Part shown: positions 1 through 8,670 of the stretch, one piece after another
Numbering within the stretch: position 1 is the first letter of the stretch
Layout of the letters: every line of letters starts with the position of its first letter
Origin: a bacterium
Lineage (GTDB): Bacteria > Verrucomicrobiota > Verrucomicrobiia > Limisphaerales > UBA8199
DNA length: 64,000 nt
Assembly: GCA_021784555.1 (NCBI GenBank)
Contig: JAJYHY010000002.1
Span: 17,604 to 81,603 of the forward strand
Direction: 5' to 3'
The notes under the pieces: model-generated
What the model was told of the DNA's origin: nothing
Seen by the model: the letters and a program-made list of their open reading frames with translations, nothing else
The model's database searches: none
Translations under genes and position numbers: made by a program

Positions 1-20
1 CCTCCAGGGTAGGCTGGAGG
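1..20 (+). promoter_or_regulatory. Hairpin that includes the Shine-Dalgarno sequence of the first gene
   Basis: CCTCCAG and CTGGAGG form a perfect 7-bp stem with a 6-nt loop. The GGAGG in the right arm is the likely ribosome binding site of the ATG at 23. The structure could mask translation initiation, but the window starts here, so any larger structure cannot be seen. Confidence 0.35.
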
Positions 21-22
21 AT

Positions 23-556
23 ATGGGCAAGGCATCACGAATTAGAGCTCAACGACGGCTGCGGCACGGCGGCGAAACAGCTCTGCTGCAGCGCGTACGA
101 AACCTGGGCCTTGCGCCGGAGGTGCGGGTGCTCAAAGACCCGGCTGGTTTGGAGAAGATGTCGGAGGTCATCGAGGAGTTCGCCGGGCCACTGCTGGAGC
201 ACTGTTCCCGAATGGACCAACGGCGCGGGGCCATTGGGCTGGCAGTAACGGCTTGGAACCTGAGCCTCTTGCCGGACGAGGAGCGCGAGAAGGAGTTGAG
301 CCAGCACATACTCCCGAAGACCGGGCCGGAGATGAAAGACATCCTCACGACGATGGTCAAGCGCAAGCAGGCTCTTTATCGGGACATCCAGCGATTAATC
401 CTCGATTACGAAATCACCGACAAGGGAAAGGACGCCTTGCGCCTGACCGTCATCTCCGCTGTTCCCCGCGACAAGATCCCGGCCGACCAACTTGACGGCA
501 TTCCGAGCCAGCCAGGCCGCGACTTGCAGCGTGGTCGTGAGCAACGCGGCCGGTAG
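23..556 (+). CDS. Hypothetical helical protein, 177 aa
   Basis: I do not recognise this protein. It starts at an ATG just behind a GGAGG sequence and opens with a very basic stretch (MGKASRIRAQRR). The rest looks mostly alpha-helical, with charged heptad-like segments (EEREKELSQ, KRKQALYRDIQ) and no signal peptide or membrane segment, so it is probably cytosolic. The basic N-terminus recalls small proteins that accompany SEC-C metal-binding domains, but no SEC-C cysteine cluster is present here. The tail after about residue 155 (PSQPGRDLQRGREQRGR) is low-complexity. It converges on the next gene. The Shine-Dalgarno sequence lies in a 7-bp hairpin at the very window edge. Confidence 0.6.
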   Translation: MGKASRIRAQRRLRHGGETALLQRVRNLGLAPEVRVLKDPAGLEKMSEVIEEFAGPLLEHCSRMDQRRGAIGLAVTAWNLSLLPDEEREKELSQHILPKTGPEMKDILTTMVKRKQALYRDIQRLILDYEITDKGKDALRLTVISAVPRDKIPADQLDGIPSQPGRDLQRGREQRGR

Positions 557-617
557 CGTCATCAGAGATGCGCACCGAAGGCGGGGTGCTGAAAAAGACC
601 TGTCGTGCAGGTCACTG

Positions 618-2204
618 TCACTGCAACTTCACGGGGATGCCCATCGTCTGGGAGAAAAGGCGGGAGAGGGTCTCCCCAGTGCGCTCGCCGGCAACATTCT
701 GGCCGAACTGGATCGTCGCCGATACGTCAAAGCTGTGGATCATCCGGCAGTAGGCCCCGTTCACCATCACCCCCAGCAATTCTCCGTGTTCGCTGAAAAC
801 CAAGTCGCCTCGCGACGGGTTGAATTTGCCAAACAGGCCTTTGATGAAGCTCCGGTCCAGCTTCAAGTATCCGGGTGTCGAGGTGTCCATTTGAAAGTTG
901 CATTCCCCATAATAACTTTCTCGCGCCCCCACCAGCACGGCTTGCTGGAACCGGAACGGGTCCGACGAAATTGTATAGACTTTGCACCCCAACTCTTGCG
1001 CTTCTTCCTTGGTTACCGGAATCAGCACCACACGCGGGTCCGGCCACGCAAACGACACGGAGCGGATGGGGACGGCGCGCGTCTTGCCCTCCAGCATTCC
1101 ACTCAGCCCATCCCAATCCCGGCCCGGGCTGGAGAAAGCCAAGGGCGTATCCTGGACGTGGCACAAGGCGAACGTCCGGGTGCCGTCAGTCACGAGAATC
1201 GTCTCGGTGGTTCGCCGTTTGTTCGAGCCCAAAAACCCGTTGCGGACGGCATGAAATGCGGCTTCGACCCGGTTGGAAAGGAAATCGCTGAAGATGGTGT
1301 TGGGAACCAGCGGCGTGTTTTGATGAATCTCCTTGGCCAACTCGCCGGAATTGGTCGCCAGGACTTTGACCCCCTGGGCTAATTGTTCCGCATGGTGAGC
1401 CAGTTGCGCGTTCTGTTTCCGTTGCGACTGCACCTCAGTTTGCATCTGGGCGACCTGCTGAGTGGCGGCTTGCGTCTGGGTCTCGGCGACCAGGAGCTTG
1501 CCGGTCAATTGCTCCTTCTCGGCCTGCACCACGGTGTTGCTGTCCGCCAGGTACGTGATCTGCCGTTGGAGGTCGGCGGCCTTGGCAACCTGCCTCTGGA
1601 CCTCATTTTTCATGGCGGAGAGTTTCTCCTTGGAGATGACATCCTGGATGTTGGCCTGGTGCAGTCTCTCGTTCAAGGCATCCAGCCGTTGTTGCGCGGA
1701 GACGTACTGATGTTCCAGGTAGCCTCGCTGTTCCTGAAGCTGCTGGGCCTCCGCATTCTGCGTGTTCAGCCCCTGCTTCAGGGTCTCAACCAGCCGTTCA
1801 CGTTCCACCAGCAAGGCTTCTCTTTGACTGGCCTCACGCCGTGCCTCGACCAGGAGGGCCTGTTTCTGACTGGCCTCTTGCTGAGCTTGGGCGAGCAGGG
1901 CCTGGTTGCGGCTAGCCTCCTCTTCGGCCTTGGCGAGCAGGGCCTGGTTGTTGCTGGCGGCCTCTTTGGCCTTGGCCAACTCCCGCAGGAGGGCCTGTTG
2001 GCCTTTTTGTTGCTCGTTCAAGGCCTGACGCATCACGGCGGCCAAGTCGTTCCTGCCGCTGTTCGTTTCGGTAGTTTGCGGCTCCAGCCTGCCCACGCGT
2101 TCAGTATCGGCGGGATTGCGAATCCGGTTGATATCGACGTTGGAAAACGCCAACAGGCTCAGCAACAGGAAGTCGCACATGACGATTAGGATGCTCCGGT
2201 TCAT
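618..2204 (-). CDS. Membrane-anchored coiled-coil protein with degenerate trypsin-like C-terminus, 528 aa
   Basis: The N-terminus (MNRSILIVMCDFLLLSLLAFS) is one membrane anchor. It is followed from about residue 50 to 275 by a long coiled coil with repeats such as KAEEEASRNQALLAQAQ. The last 230 residues look like a folded beta-rich domain. A stretch ending RGDLVFSEHGELLGVMVNG resembles the region around the catalytic serine of trypsin-like proteases (normally GDSGGP), but the serine is missing, so this is probably a binding domain and not a protease. The start ATG overlaps the stop of the upstream gene by four bases (ATGA), so the two are translationally coupled. Similar anchored coiled-coil proteins are common in Verrucomicrobiota; their role is unknown to me. 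Confidence 0.8.
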   Translation of the reverse strand: MNRSILIVMCDFLLLSLLAFSNVDINRIRNPADTERVGRLEPQTTETNSGRNDLAAVMRQALNEQQKGQQALLRELAKAKEAASNNQALLAKAEEEASRNQALLAQAQQEASQKQALLVEARREASQREALLVERERLVETLKQGLNTQNAEAQQLQEQRGYLEHQYVSAQQRLDALNERLHQANIQDVISKEKLSAMKNEVQRQVAKAADLQRQITYLADSNTVVQAEKEQLTGKLLVAETQTQAATQQVAQMQTEVQSQRKQNAQLAHHAEQLAQGVKVLATNSGELAKEIHQNTPLVPNTIFSDFLSNRVEAAFHAVRNGFLGSNKRRTTETILVTDGTRTFALCHVQDTPLAFSSPGRDWDGLSGMLEGKTRAVPIRSVSFAWPDPRVVLIPVTKEEAQELGCKVYTISSDPFRFQQAVLVGARESYYGECNFQMDTSTPGYLKLDRSFIKGLFGKFNPSRGDLVFSEHGELLGVMVNGAYCRMIHSFDVSATIQFGQNVAGERTGETLSRLFSQTMGIPVKLQ

Positions 2205-3913
2205 GAGGAAGCAGCGAGCCCCGAGGTGGTCACCGGCGCCGCGGTCTCGGCGGAATTGGCTTCCGCCTCCAGCAGCAACCGCCGCCGCAGTGGGCGCACG
2301 TTGAATATCTTGAGAACGGCCACGAAGATGATGCCGAAGGAAGTCGAGGAATAGGCCGCCATCAAGCTCAGCGTAATAATGCGAAACGACACCAATATGA
2401 GGCAGATAATCGTTCCCACAAAGCCGAGGTAAAGGCCGGCATCGAACAGGTTCTCCTCGTTTTCGAGGAGCTTGAGTTTGACACGCGCCACGACGCGCTG
2501 GCGCCGGATTTCCGCCAGCTTAATCATGCAGGCGGTGTAGATGAGCCCCTGCAGGACAAAAAACAGGAGCAGCGTTAAGAGACTGTATAATTGGTCATTC
2601 ATATTCAAGGTATGAGGGCCGGATTTTCCCATCGGGGCCGTTAGCGTTGCCAAGGACAAGCGCAGCCGGAACGGCAGTATGGCTCTCTGGCTTTGCTGAG
2701 CGAGAAACGGCTCGCTCAGCAGCAGTACCACCAACAGGAAACCGAACGCAAACAAAACTTCGCGCGCGAGGTGGAAACCGCGCACCTGCAGCGGCGCCTC
2801 CAGAGGCGAAATAGGACGGCGCATGAAATGGCCCGCCGCGGCTATCCAGAAGCCGCCGGAAAAATAGAGCAACCACTTCAAACCCAGCGCCAGCCAGGGC
2901 ATGCGCCAGGAGTAATCCACCGCGACGGTCGCAAACTGCGCAAAGGGCGTGTACTGTGTTAGCCGGTTCCAAAACGGCGCCGGATGCGGACGTTTCTCCC
3001 CCGCCACCATCGCCTTGAGCGCCCCGGCGCCCAACCGCGCGCTTTGGGCCAGGTCGTTGAAGCCCGTTTTGCTGTATCTCATCAAGTAGTTCCCGACGGC
3101 CGCCGGCTCGCCGGAAAGGCGCACCGTGGCGAACAGCAGCGGCAGTTGCTTGCCGGCATTGCGGACGCGATCCGCCAGCACACGCAGAGTCTGGGGACTC
3201 TCAATCTGGCTGACAAACACCACCAGTTGGTCCCAATTGAACCGCTGGCCCAACGACATCAAATCCAGCAGCAGTTGCTCGAGCGGCTGCGATCCCTTGC
3301 CGGCGTTTGCCTCCGCGGCCATTTCCGCAATCGCGGGGCTGAATCCAAGCCGACCCTGCTCCAGCAGCAGACCGCAAAGCGAGACCGCGGTGTCCAGGGC
3401 CTGGCCGGAGGCCGATGGCGAGGGAGAAAAGATAACCGTGTTAGTCAACAGCCGGCATCCCAGCAGCGCTTGCACACTGGCCTGGCGCGAGGTCGATAAG
3501 AACTCCAGCACCTTCGCCCGGCTTGAGTCGCGCACCAAAAAATCGGTTATCGGCTTGGTCCCAGCCGTCGCGGCGTCGTCATTCGTCCCAAAGAGACGGT
3601 CCAACAGCGGCGCCGCGCCGCCCCAACGCAATAGCTCCGGCTGCTCCATCGCCAGGTTCCCAACCGCAAGGCCCAGTTTCCGCGTCCCCGCGAGGTGTTG
3701 CTGTCGGGCGACTTCAAGGCACATCTCCGCCGCGCCCAATTGCTGTTCCTTGACCAGTGTCAAGCCCTCATCCACAATCGAAGGCGAACCCCTCCCCGCG
3801 ACGCTCAGCACCGTATCATCAATGGCCCGCAGGTGGGCCGGCATCAGCAGGCCACACACGAGCATCGCCAAACCGAGCAAGGCACACAGCGTAAACAAAA
3901 ACCAGCGACTCAT
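2201..3913 (-). CDS. Multi-pass membrane protein with large extracytoplasmic region, 570 aa
   Basis: First gene of a two-gene minus-strand operon; its stop overlaps the start of the coiled-coil gene. The N-terminal hydrophobic segment (FTLCALLGLAMLVCGLLM) is a signal anchor. Residues about 30-330 are a helical region without membrane segments. The C-terminal 240 residues hold about five membrane spans (for example WLALGLKWLLYFSGGFW and LLTLLLFFVLQGLIY), ending in a basic, cytoplasmic tail. I do not recognise a domain. Coupling to an anchored coiled-coil partner suggests the two form an envelope complex, which is inference. Confidence 0.75.
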   Translation of the reverse strand: MSRWFLFTLCALLGLAMLVCGLLMPAHLRAIDDTVLSVAGRGSPSIVDEGLTLVKEQQLGAAEMCLEVARQQHLAGTRKLGLAVGNLAMEQPELLRWGGAAPLLDRLFGTNDDAATAGTKPITDFLVRDSSRAKVLEFLSTSRQASVQALLGCRLLTNTVIFSPSPSASGQALDTAVSLCGLLLEQGRLGFSPAIAEMAAEANAGKGSQPLEQLLLDLMSLGQRFNWDQLVVFVSQIESPQTLRVLADRVRNAGKQLPLLFATVRLSGEPAAVGNYLMRYSKTGFNDLAQSARLGAGALKAMVAGEKRPHPAPFWNRLTQYTPFAQFATVAVDYSWRMPWLALGLKWLLYFSGGFWIAAAGHFMRRPISPLEAPLQVRGFHLAREVLFAFGFLLVVLLLSEPFLAQQSQRAILPFRLRLSLATLTAPMGKSGPHTLNMNDQLYSLLTLLLFFVLQGLIYTACMIKLAEIRRQRVVARVKLKLLENEENLFDAGLYLGFVGTIICLILVSFRIITLSLMAAYSSTSFGIIFVAVLKIFNVRPLRRRLLLEAEANSAETAAPVTTSGLAASS

Positions 3914-4063
3914 CGCGAATACACGCTCACTATCCTAAAACCCGGTACAATACAGGAAACTCAGGCCGGCGAAAGCTTAAATTTCGCGAGAAGGGTTTAC
4001 ATCCTTTGGGCCGCTTTTGGGAGTTGCTTCCTGGCGTGAATGCTGTTTTCTAGTGAGGGTGAA

Positions 4064-5302
4064 ATGCATTCTCCACTCCTGTTCGCAATGGCGATGAGCG
4101 CCGCGCTCGTTTCCAGGTCGGCTGCCGCCTTCAGCGTCGGGGTCAGTCCCGCACCTTCTTCCGCCACTGCGCCCTCCATCGTCGCGGAAAGGGCGAGGAC
4201 TGACCCAAACGCCTCATCCCGAACCTCTATGCGAGTCTATATTGGCACTTATACCGGCCCGAAGAGCCGGGGCATCTACATTGCGGCCTTCAATTTAGTG
4301 AGCGGCAGGCTCGGTAGGCCAACGCTTGCCGCCAGTACACCCAGCCCAAGCTTTCTCGCCCTCCATCCCAAGCTGCCCGTGCTTTATGCCGTGGGAGAGA
4401 CGAGCCAACTCGGCCCGAACAAGGAAGGAGCGGTCAGCGCCTTCCGCATTGAGGCGCAATCGGGAGAGTTGACGTTTCTGAACCGGGAACCGTCGGGAGG
4501 CCGGGGCCCCTGCCACCTCTCGGTGGATAGCGGCGGGAAATGGGTGTTGGTGGCCAACTACAGCAGCGGGAGCATCGCCGTCCTGCCGGTGGAGCCTGAC
4601 GGCAGACTCGGAGCGGCTCGCACGATTATGCAGCATCACGGATCGAGTGTGAACGCGAAGCGCCAGGCCGGCGCTCACGCGCACTTCATCACAACCGATC
4701 CGTCCGATTCCTTCGTGCTGGCCTGCGACCTGGGCCTGGACAAAGTCCTGGTTTATCGCTTCGACAGATTGACCGGGGCGCTCACGCCGAATATTCCGGG
4801 GGCGGCGGTGCTGGAGGCGGGGTCCGGCCCGCGGCACCTGGCGTTCCGTCCCGACGGGCGGCGGGTCTATGTCGTGAGCGAGATGGCAAGCACCGTAACG
4901 GCCTTTGACTATGACCCGGAGCGGGGCGCGCTTCATCAGTTCCAAACCGTCTCGACCATCCCGCGCGATTTCGGCGGTGACAATATCGCCGCCGAGGTCG
5001 CGGTTCATCCGTCAGGCAAATTCCTTTACGCCTCCAACCGCGGCCACGATACCATCGCGGTGTTCCGCATCGACCCGGCAACTGGCATGCTGACGCCGGT
5101 CGAATACCAATCGAGCTGGGGAAAGACGCCGCGCCATTTCGCTATCGACCCGACGGGCCGTTGGCTCCTGGCCGCCAATCAGGACTCGGATCGGATCGTC
5201 GTGTTCCGCATCAACCAGAGGAGCGGCCGCCTGCGCCCGACCGGCCAGGTGGTGGACGTGGGCGCGCCCGCGTGTGTTCTGTTTAGCGCGCCGAAGCTCT
5301 GA
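4064..5302 (+). CDS. Secreted 7-bladed beta-propeller lactonase family protein, 412 aa
   Basis: Belongs to the lactonase/YbhE (Pgl, PF10282) family, which includes 6-phosphogluconolactonase and carboxymuconate cyclase relatives. The mature part starts MRVYIGTYTGPKSRGIY. Propeller repeats such as GPRHLAFRPDGRRVYVV and GKTPRHFAIDPTGRWLLA are clear. I prefer the ATG at 4064, since GAGGGTGAA sits before it and it begins a signal peptide (MHSPLLFAMAMSAALVS), over the upstream ATG at 4040. Residues about 26-48, between signal peptide and propeller, are encoded by a copy of dispersed repeat family A inserted in frame. Secretion makes a pentose-phosphate role less likely. The true substrate is unknown. 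Confidence 0.85.
   Translation: MHSPLLFAMAMSAALVSRSAAAFSVGVSPAPSSATAPSIVAERARTDPNASSRTSMRVYIGTYTGPKSRGIYIAAFNLVSGRLGRPTLAASTPSPSFLALHPKLPVLYAVGETSQLGPNKEGAVSAFRIEAQSGELTFLNREPSGGRGPCHLSVDSGGKWVLVANYSSGSIAVLPVEPDGRLGAARTIMQHHGSSVNAKRQAGAHAHFITTDPSDSFVLACDLGLDKVLVYRFDRLTGALTPNIPGAAVLEAGSGPRHLAFRPDGRRVYVVSEMASTVTAFDYDPERGALHQFQTVSTIPRDFGGDNIAAEVAVHPSGKFLYASNRGHDTIAVFRIDPATGMLTPVEYQSSWGKTPRHFAIDPTGRWLLAANQDSDRIVVFRINQRSGRLRPTGQVVDVGAPACVLFSAPKL
4139..4206. repeat. Dispersed palindromic repeat family A, copy 1 (inside lactonase CDS)
   Basis: Ends are GGGGTCAGTCC and GGACTGACCC, with inner arms around TCTTCCGC and GCGGAAAG. Two other copies occur at 9558 and 54399. This copy is translated in frame as part of the lactonase precursor. 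Confidence 0.8.
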
Positions 5303-5505
5303 AAGCACGTCCTCAGCAGGTCGAGGGTGCGTAATGTCCCCCTCAGGTTAATTGAGAATCGAGAATGAAGTATTGAGGATTGGAAATTGATGGCAAAACG
5401 GGAGCGTTATGACACTGAGAGAACTGGATCAGCTTACAATCAAGGCCCTGATTTGTAGCGATCAACTCCTTGACGCCACCCGCCCGTTCAGGCCAGAGTC
5501 AGGGC
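5303..5505. other. Intergenic stretch with short AT-rich repeat words
   Basis: Between the lactonase and GYF_2 genes. It contains a run of related words (TGAGAATCGAGAATG, TTGAGGATTGG) like those of other low-complexity spacers in this window. A short out-of-frame ORF at 5409 is not convincing. Confidence 0.4.
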
Positions 5506-6117
5506 ATGTACAAGATTATCGGAGCGGATGGAAAGGAGTACGGCCCGGTAACCGCGGACCAACTGCGTCAATGGATAGCCGAGGGCCGGGCAAATGCGCA
5601 GACGAAGGTGCTGCCGGATGGAGCCACGGAATGGATGGCTCTATCGGAGGTTGCTGAGTTCGCATCCTCTTTCCCCGCCAGCCCTCCGCCGCCGGTTCCG
5701 GAGTTGCCGCCCCAAAACGCGGCGGCAGTGGAGCAGGTGAGCGGGCCGGCGATCGGGCTGATGGCGGCGGCGGTGCTGGGATTCCTGGGCCAGGTAACGG
5801 GCATTCTTGTCCGGATGGCGGGCTTTTCGATGTGGCGCTCGGGCTACGGGATGATGCCACGCGGCATGCCCAACTGGGCAATGTTCATGTCGGGCACGCT
5901 TGGCTTCGCGCTGGGCCTGGTCGCCCTGGGCATGAGCGTTCTGGTCTTCGCCGCGGGGCTCCAGATGAAGCAGTTGCGCAATTACGGGCTGGCCATGGCC
6001 GGCAGCATTGCCGCCATGGTCCCCTGCGTTTCACCTTGTTGCTGGATCGGCCTGCCGATTGGGATTTGGGCGCTGGTCGTCCTGAGCAAGCCGGAGATAA
6101 AAGGCGCGTTCCATTGA
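5506..6117 (+). CDS. GYF_2-domain membrane protein, 203 aa
   Basis: The N-terminal 50 residues (MYKIIGADGKEYGPVTADQL, then a conserved W at RQWIAEGR and WMALSEV) are a GYF_2/DUF4339 domain, a small fold found at the start of many bacterial membrane proteins and thought to bind proline-rich peptides. A proline-rich linker (SPPPPVPELPP) follows, then about four membrane segments including GLMAAAVLGFLGQVTGILV and GFALGLVALGMSVLVFAAGL. The start is set at the ATG opening the GYF motif instead of the track's upstream codon. The DUF2752 gene follows 13 bp later, and this pairing is frequent in Verrucomicrobiota and Planctomycetota. Cellular role unknown. Confidence 0.8.
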   Translation: MYKIIGADGKEYGPVTADQLRQWIAEGRANAQTKVLPDGATEWMALSEVAEFASSFPASPPPPVPELPPQNAAAVEQVSGPAIGLMAAAVLGFLGQVTGILVRMAGFSMWRSGYGMMPRGMPNWAMFMSGTLGFALGLVALGMSVLVFAAGLQMKQLRNYGLAMAGSIAAMVPCVSPCCWIGLPIGIWALVVLSKPEIKGAFH

Positions 6118-6130
6118 GAGGGGAGGGGCG

Positions 6131-6580
6131 ATGAACGCCAGCAAATGCCGGACGCCTCCACGGATCGGAGACGCGCCCTCTGAAAGTATCCTCTTTTTCA
6201 TTGCCCTGGGGATGCTGGGGGCGGGCGCGGTTCTGATGCTGTTCTTGTATAATCCCGCCAAATTCGGGTTTTATCCTGAGTGCTATCTTTATCGGACCAC
6301 GGGCTTGTTATGTCCAGGCTGCGGTTCGCTGCGGGCGATGTATCAACTGTTCCACGGCCATTTGCTCACGGCGCTGCACGACAACATCCTCTTGGTGTGT
6401 TCACTCCCGCTGCTGATTTGGGGGACGGCGCGTTACATCGTGGCCCGGCTCAGAAACCTGCCCGCGCCCTTTGCCGTGCGCCCCTGGCTGGTCTGGTCCG
6501 CCGTAGGGGTGATGGTGGTGTTTGGAATCGTCCGCAATCTGCCGCTCGGACGCGCCATGGGATTGGCGCCTTACCCCTGA
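6131..6580 (+). CDS. DUF2752 membrane protein, 149 aa
   Basis: Shows the DUF2752 signature CPGCGSLRA preceded by CYLYRTTGL and followed by LFHGHLLTALHDN. There are about three hydrophobic segments (ILFFIALGMLGAGAVLMLF, NILLVCSLPLLIWG, LVWSAVGVMVVFGIV). The two cysteines of the CPGC motif are intact and could bind a metal or form a disulfide; the biochemical function is unknown. A strong ribosome binding site (GGGAGGGGCG) precedes the ATG. Co-directional with the GYF_2 gene, probably one transcript. Confidence 0.8.
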   Translation: MNASKCRTPPRIGDAPSESILFFIALGMLGAGAVLMLFLYNPAKFGFYPECYLYRTTGLLCPGCGSLRAMYQLFHGHLLTALHDNILLVCSLPLLIWGTARYIVARLRNLPAPFAVRPWLVWSAVGVMVVFGIVRNLPLGRAMGLAPYP

Positions 6581-6647
6581 CACCGCGGCCAGTGACAAGG
6601 CCAAGTACCTGAGAGCCGACAGGGAAACGCCCAGGGCATAGCAGCGC

Positions 6648-6941
6648 ATGATCTACCCGGCCGAGAATGAGCGGGGCCTTGACCTGGCGCAAGCCGGGGG
6701 CCATGCTTGCTTCGTGAAAACGATCTCACTTGATGAGGCAGAACGTCATTTCAGGGCGGTGTGTGAGGACGCGTTTTCCGGAGAAGTTATTCGGCTCAGG
6801 ATGGCGGATGGCTCGCTCCTGGAGTTGACTCACATAGGGGCGGGGGAATCAGGCATCCTCTCCGATGAGGAGCTTAATCGGTGCTATGAGGAAAGCGACT
6901 GGGCCGCTTTTGAGAGCCGGTGCGCCGCCGCCAGCCATTAG
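6648..6941 (+). CDS. Small hypothetical protein, antitoxin-like N-terminus, 97 aa (75 aa from GTG 6714)
   Basis: The segment VKTISLDEAERHFRAVCEDAF resembles the start of Phd/YefM-type antitoxins, which bind operator DNA, and the C-terminus is acidic (SDEELNRCYEESDWAAFE). A GTG at 6714 immediately before KTISLDEAE may be the true start, because the preceding 22 residues look unlike the rest. No toxin gene follows, so this could be an orphan antitoxin or an unrelated small protein. Moderate confidence that it is a real gene, low for the function. Confidence 0.5.
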   Translation: MIYPAENERGLDLAQAGGHACFVKTISLDEAERHFRAVCEDAFSGEVIRLRMADGSLLELTHIGAGESGILSDEELNRCYEESDWAAFESRCAAASH

Positions 6942-7089
6942 CCGTGGCGCCCTGGGAGATATGGACTTACGATTTCCCCGTTGAGGGAGCACATCCCTTT
7001 CGAGTTTTAGCAACTCTGCTCCTTCAACCGAGAGTCCCCCACTTCCGGCGTGACAACACGCGCCTTGCGTGGAACATTCTCGGACTTTT

Positions 7090-7824
7090 ATGAGAGTATT
7101 GAAGATAAGCAGCGTGCTGATGCTGGCGGCGGGCCTTTTGGTTGCCTGCGGGCAGAACGGCAAAAAGGAAGCCACAGAGACGGCGCCAGACACGAGCGCC
7201 ACGGTTGGGGAGCAATCGACAAATTCCTCCGGCAGCACCGGCACGGAGGATTCGCAAAACGCATTGAGCGGGACGAACGAGGTGGCGGTGATCAAGACCG
7301 GCATGGGCGAGATGGTGGTCGGCTTTTGGCCGGACGTGGCCCCGAACACGGTGGCGAATTTCAAGAAACTGGCCCGCCAAGGCTTCTATGACGGCACCTG
7401 CTTCCATCGTGTCGTCAAGGGCTTTATGATCCAGGGTGGCGACCCGTTGACCAAAGACCCCTCCAAAGAGGCCGAGTGGGGGACCGGCGGCCCCGGCTAC
7501 CACATCGATGCTGAGTTTAGCCACCGGCATCACGCGCGCGGCGTCATCTCCATGGCGCGCAACGGCGACCCCCGCGAACAGTACGGACAGCCGCCTCGCC
7601 CGCAATTCGCCAACAGCGCTGGCTCGCAATTTTTTATCTGCCAGGCCGATGACGGCTTTCTGGATGGGAAATATACCGACTTCGGCAAACTGATAAAGGG
7701 TTACGATGTTTTGGATAAGATCGCCAATGTGCCGGTCCGCCCCGTGGGCGGCGAGAACAGCCGGCCCATCAAGCGCGTGGATGTGATCAGCATCCGTATT
7801 GTCCCGGCCAACCAGGTGAAATGA
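7090..7824 (+). CDS. Lipoprotein cyclophilin-type peptidyl-prolyl isomerase, 244 aa
   Basis: Catalyses cis-trans isomerisation of proline peptide bonds. The ATG at 7090 begins a lipoprotein signal (MRVLKISSVLMLAAGLLVAC) with lipobox LLVAC, so Cys20 would be lipidated and the enzyme held in the periplasm. A low-complexity T/S/E linker reaches about residue 65. The cyclophilin domain follows with FHRVVKGFMIQGGD, GVISMARNG and SAGSQFFICQ. It carries an insert rich in H, R and P (GDPREQYGQPPRPQ) before AGSQFFI. Its paralogue starts 24 bp downstream, so the pair looks like a tandem duplication with one copy exported. Confidence 0.88.
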   Translation: MRVLKISSVLMLAAGLLVACGQNGKKEATETAPDTSATVGEQSTNSSGSTGTEDSQNALSGTNEVAVIKTGMGEMVVGFWPDVAPNTVANFKKLARQGFYDGTCFHRVVKGFMIQGGDPLTKDPSKEAEWGTGGPGYHIDAEFSHRHHARGVISMARNGDPREQYGQPPRPQFANSAGSQFFICQADDGFLDGKYTDFGKLIKGYDVLDKIANVPVRPVGGENSRPIKRVDVISIRIVPANQVK

Positions 7825-7847
7825 CTCCCTCCAACCAAGGAACAATC

Positions 7848-8351
7848 ATGAGTGAGGTGGCAATAATTCAAACGAGTGAGGGCGAGATGGTGGTGGAATT
7901 CTGGCCGGAGGTGGCGCCCAAGACGGTCGAGAATTTCAAGAGGCTCGCGCAAGAGGGCTTTTACGACGGCACCTGTTTCCACCGGGTCATCCGCGATTTC
8001 ATGGTCCAGGGTGGCGACCCTTTGACCAAGGACCCGAGCCAGGAGGGATGCTGGGGCACGGGCGGACCCGGGTACCAGGTTAAAGCCGAGTTCAATGACC
8101 GGCACCATGATCGCGGCGTGCTTTCAATGGCCAGGTCCCAGGAACCGGATTCCGCTGGGAGCCAATTCTTCATTTGCCATGGCAACTCGCGGTTCCTCGA
8201 TCGCCAATACACCGCCTTTGGCAAGCTCATCAAGGGAGACGACGTGCTCGAAAAGATAGCCACCACCCCAACTCGCCCGCCGGACCGTCCGGTGAAGCGC
8301 GTGGTCGTAGAGAGCGTCAAAGTCAGCCCGGCGGAGACGGCGGGCGTCTAG
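7848..8351 (+). CDS. Cytosolic cyclophilin-type peptidyl-prolyl isomerase, 167 aa
   Basis: Paralogue of the preceding lipoprotein cyclophilin but without signal or linker. The start ATG at 7848 follows CCAAGGAACAATC. Motifs are FHRVIRDFMVQGGD (catalytic Arg in FHR), GVLSMARSQ and SAGSQFFICH. The domain is the compact PpiB type expected to act in the cytoplasm. The short C-terminal tail (VSPAETAGV) is not conserved. Probably co-transcribed with the upstream gene. Confidence 0.88.
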   Translation: MSEVAIIQTSEGEMVVEFWPEVAPKTVENFKRLAQEGFYDGTCFHRVIRDFMVQGGDPLTKDPSQEGCWGTGGPGYQVKAEFNDRHHDRGVLSMARSQEPDSAGSQFFICHGNSRFLDRQYTAFGKLIKGDDVLEKIATTPTRPPDRPVKRVVVESVKVSPAETAGV

Positions 8352-8670
8352 CCCCTTGTCGAAGGACAGAGACAAACATGTTGTCGTTCCGATCAATTCC
8401 AATGACCAATGATTAATGCTCAATTCTCAATGCTTAATGAGCGCTGTTCTCCGCAGGAGAACCTCACTTTCGCCGCGCCAGCGGCGAAAGTGCCTGGAGT
8501 CCTTGAATTTCAAGACATGTTGCAGAAAGGTCAAGTTTTGCCGTTTGTGCGGAGAGGGCGAACCGGCCTCGGGTGTGACGCCAGCGGCATTTTTCATTGG
8601 GCATTGGGCATTCGCCATTATTCATTGGCGATGCCCAATGCCTAATGCCTCATGTGAAATGTTCAATGAG
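8352..8670. repeat. Repeat-rich spacer: 12-bp hairpin, family E and family D elements
   Basis: No gene seen. It begins with AATG/TTAATG words, then a perfect 12-bp stem with 4-nt loop at 8466-8493 (CACTTTCGCCGC / GCGGCGAAAGTG). A family E copy (TTGCAGAAAGGTCAAGTTTT, 8498-8545, related to 17290-17337) and a family D copy (GCGGCATTTTTCATTGGGCA, 8584-8650, inverted relative to 29347-29412) follow. The track ORFs across it are translations of repeats. Confidence 0.65.

Noticed and set aside
492-2189. Two plus-strand ORFs (296 and 268 aa)
   Set aside because: Antisense of the coiled-coil gene; the Leu/Gly-rich text is the complement of its heptads.
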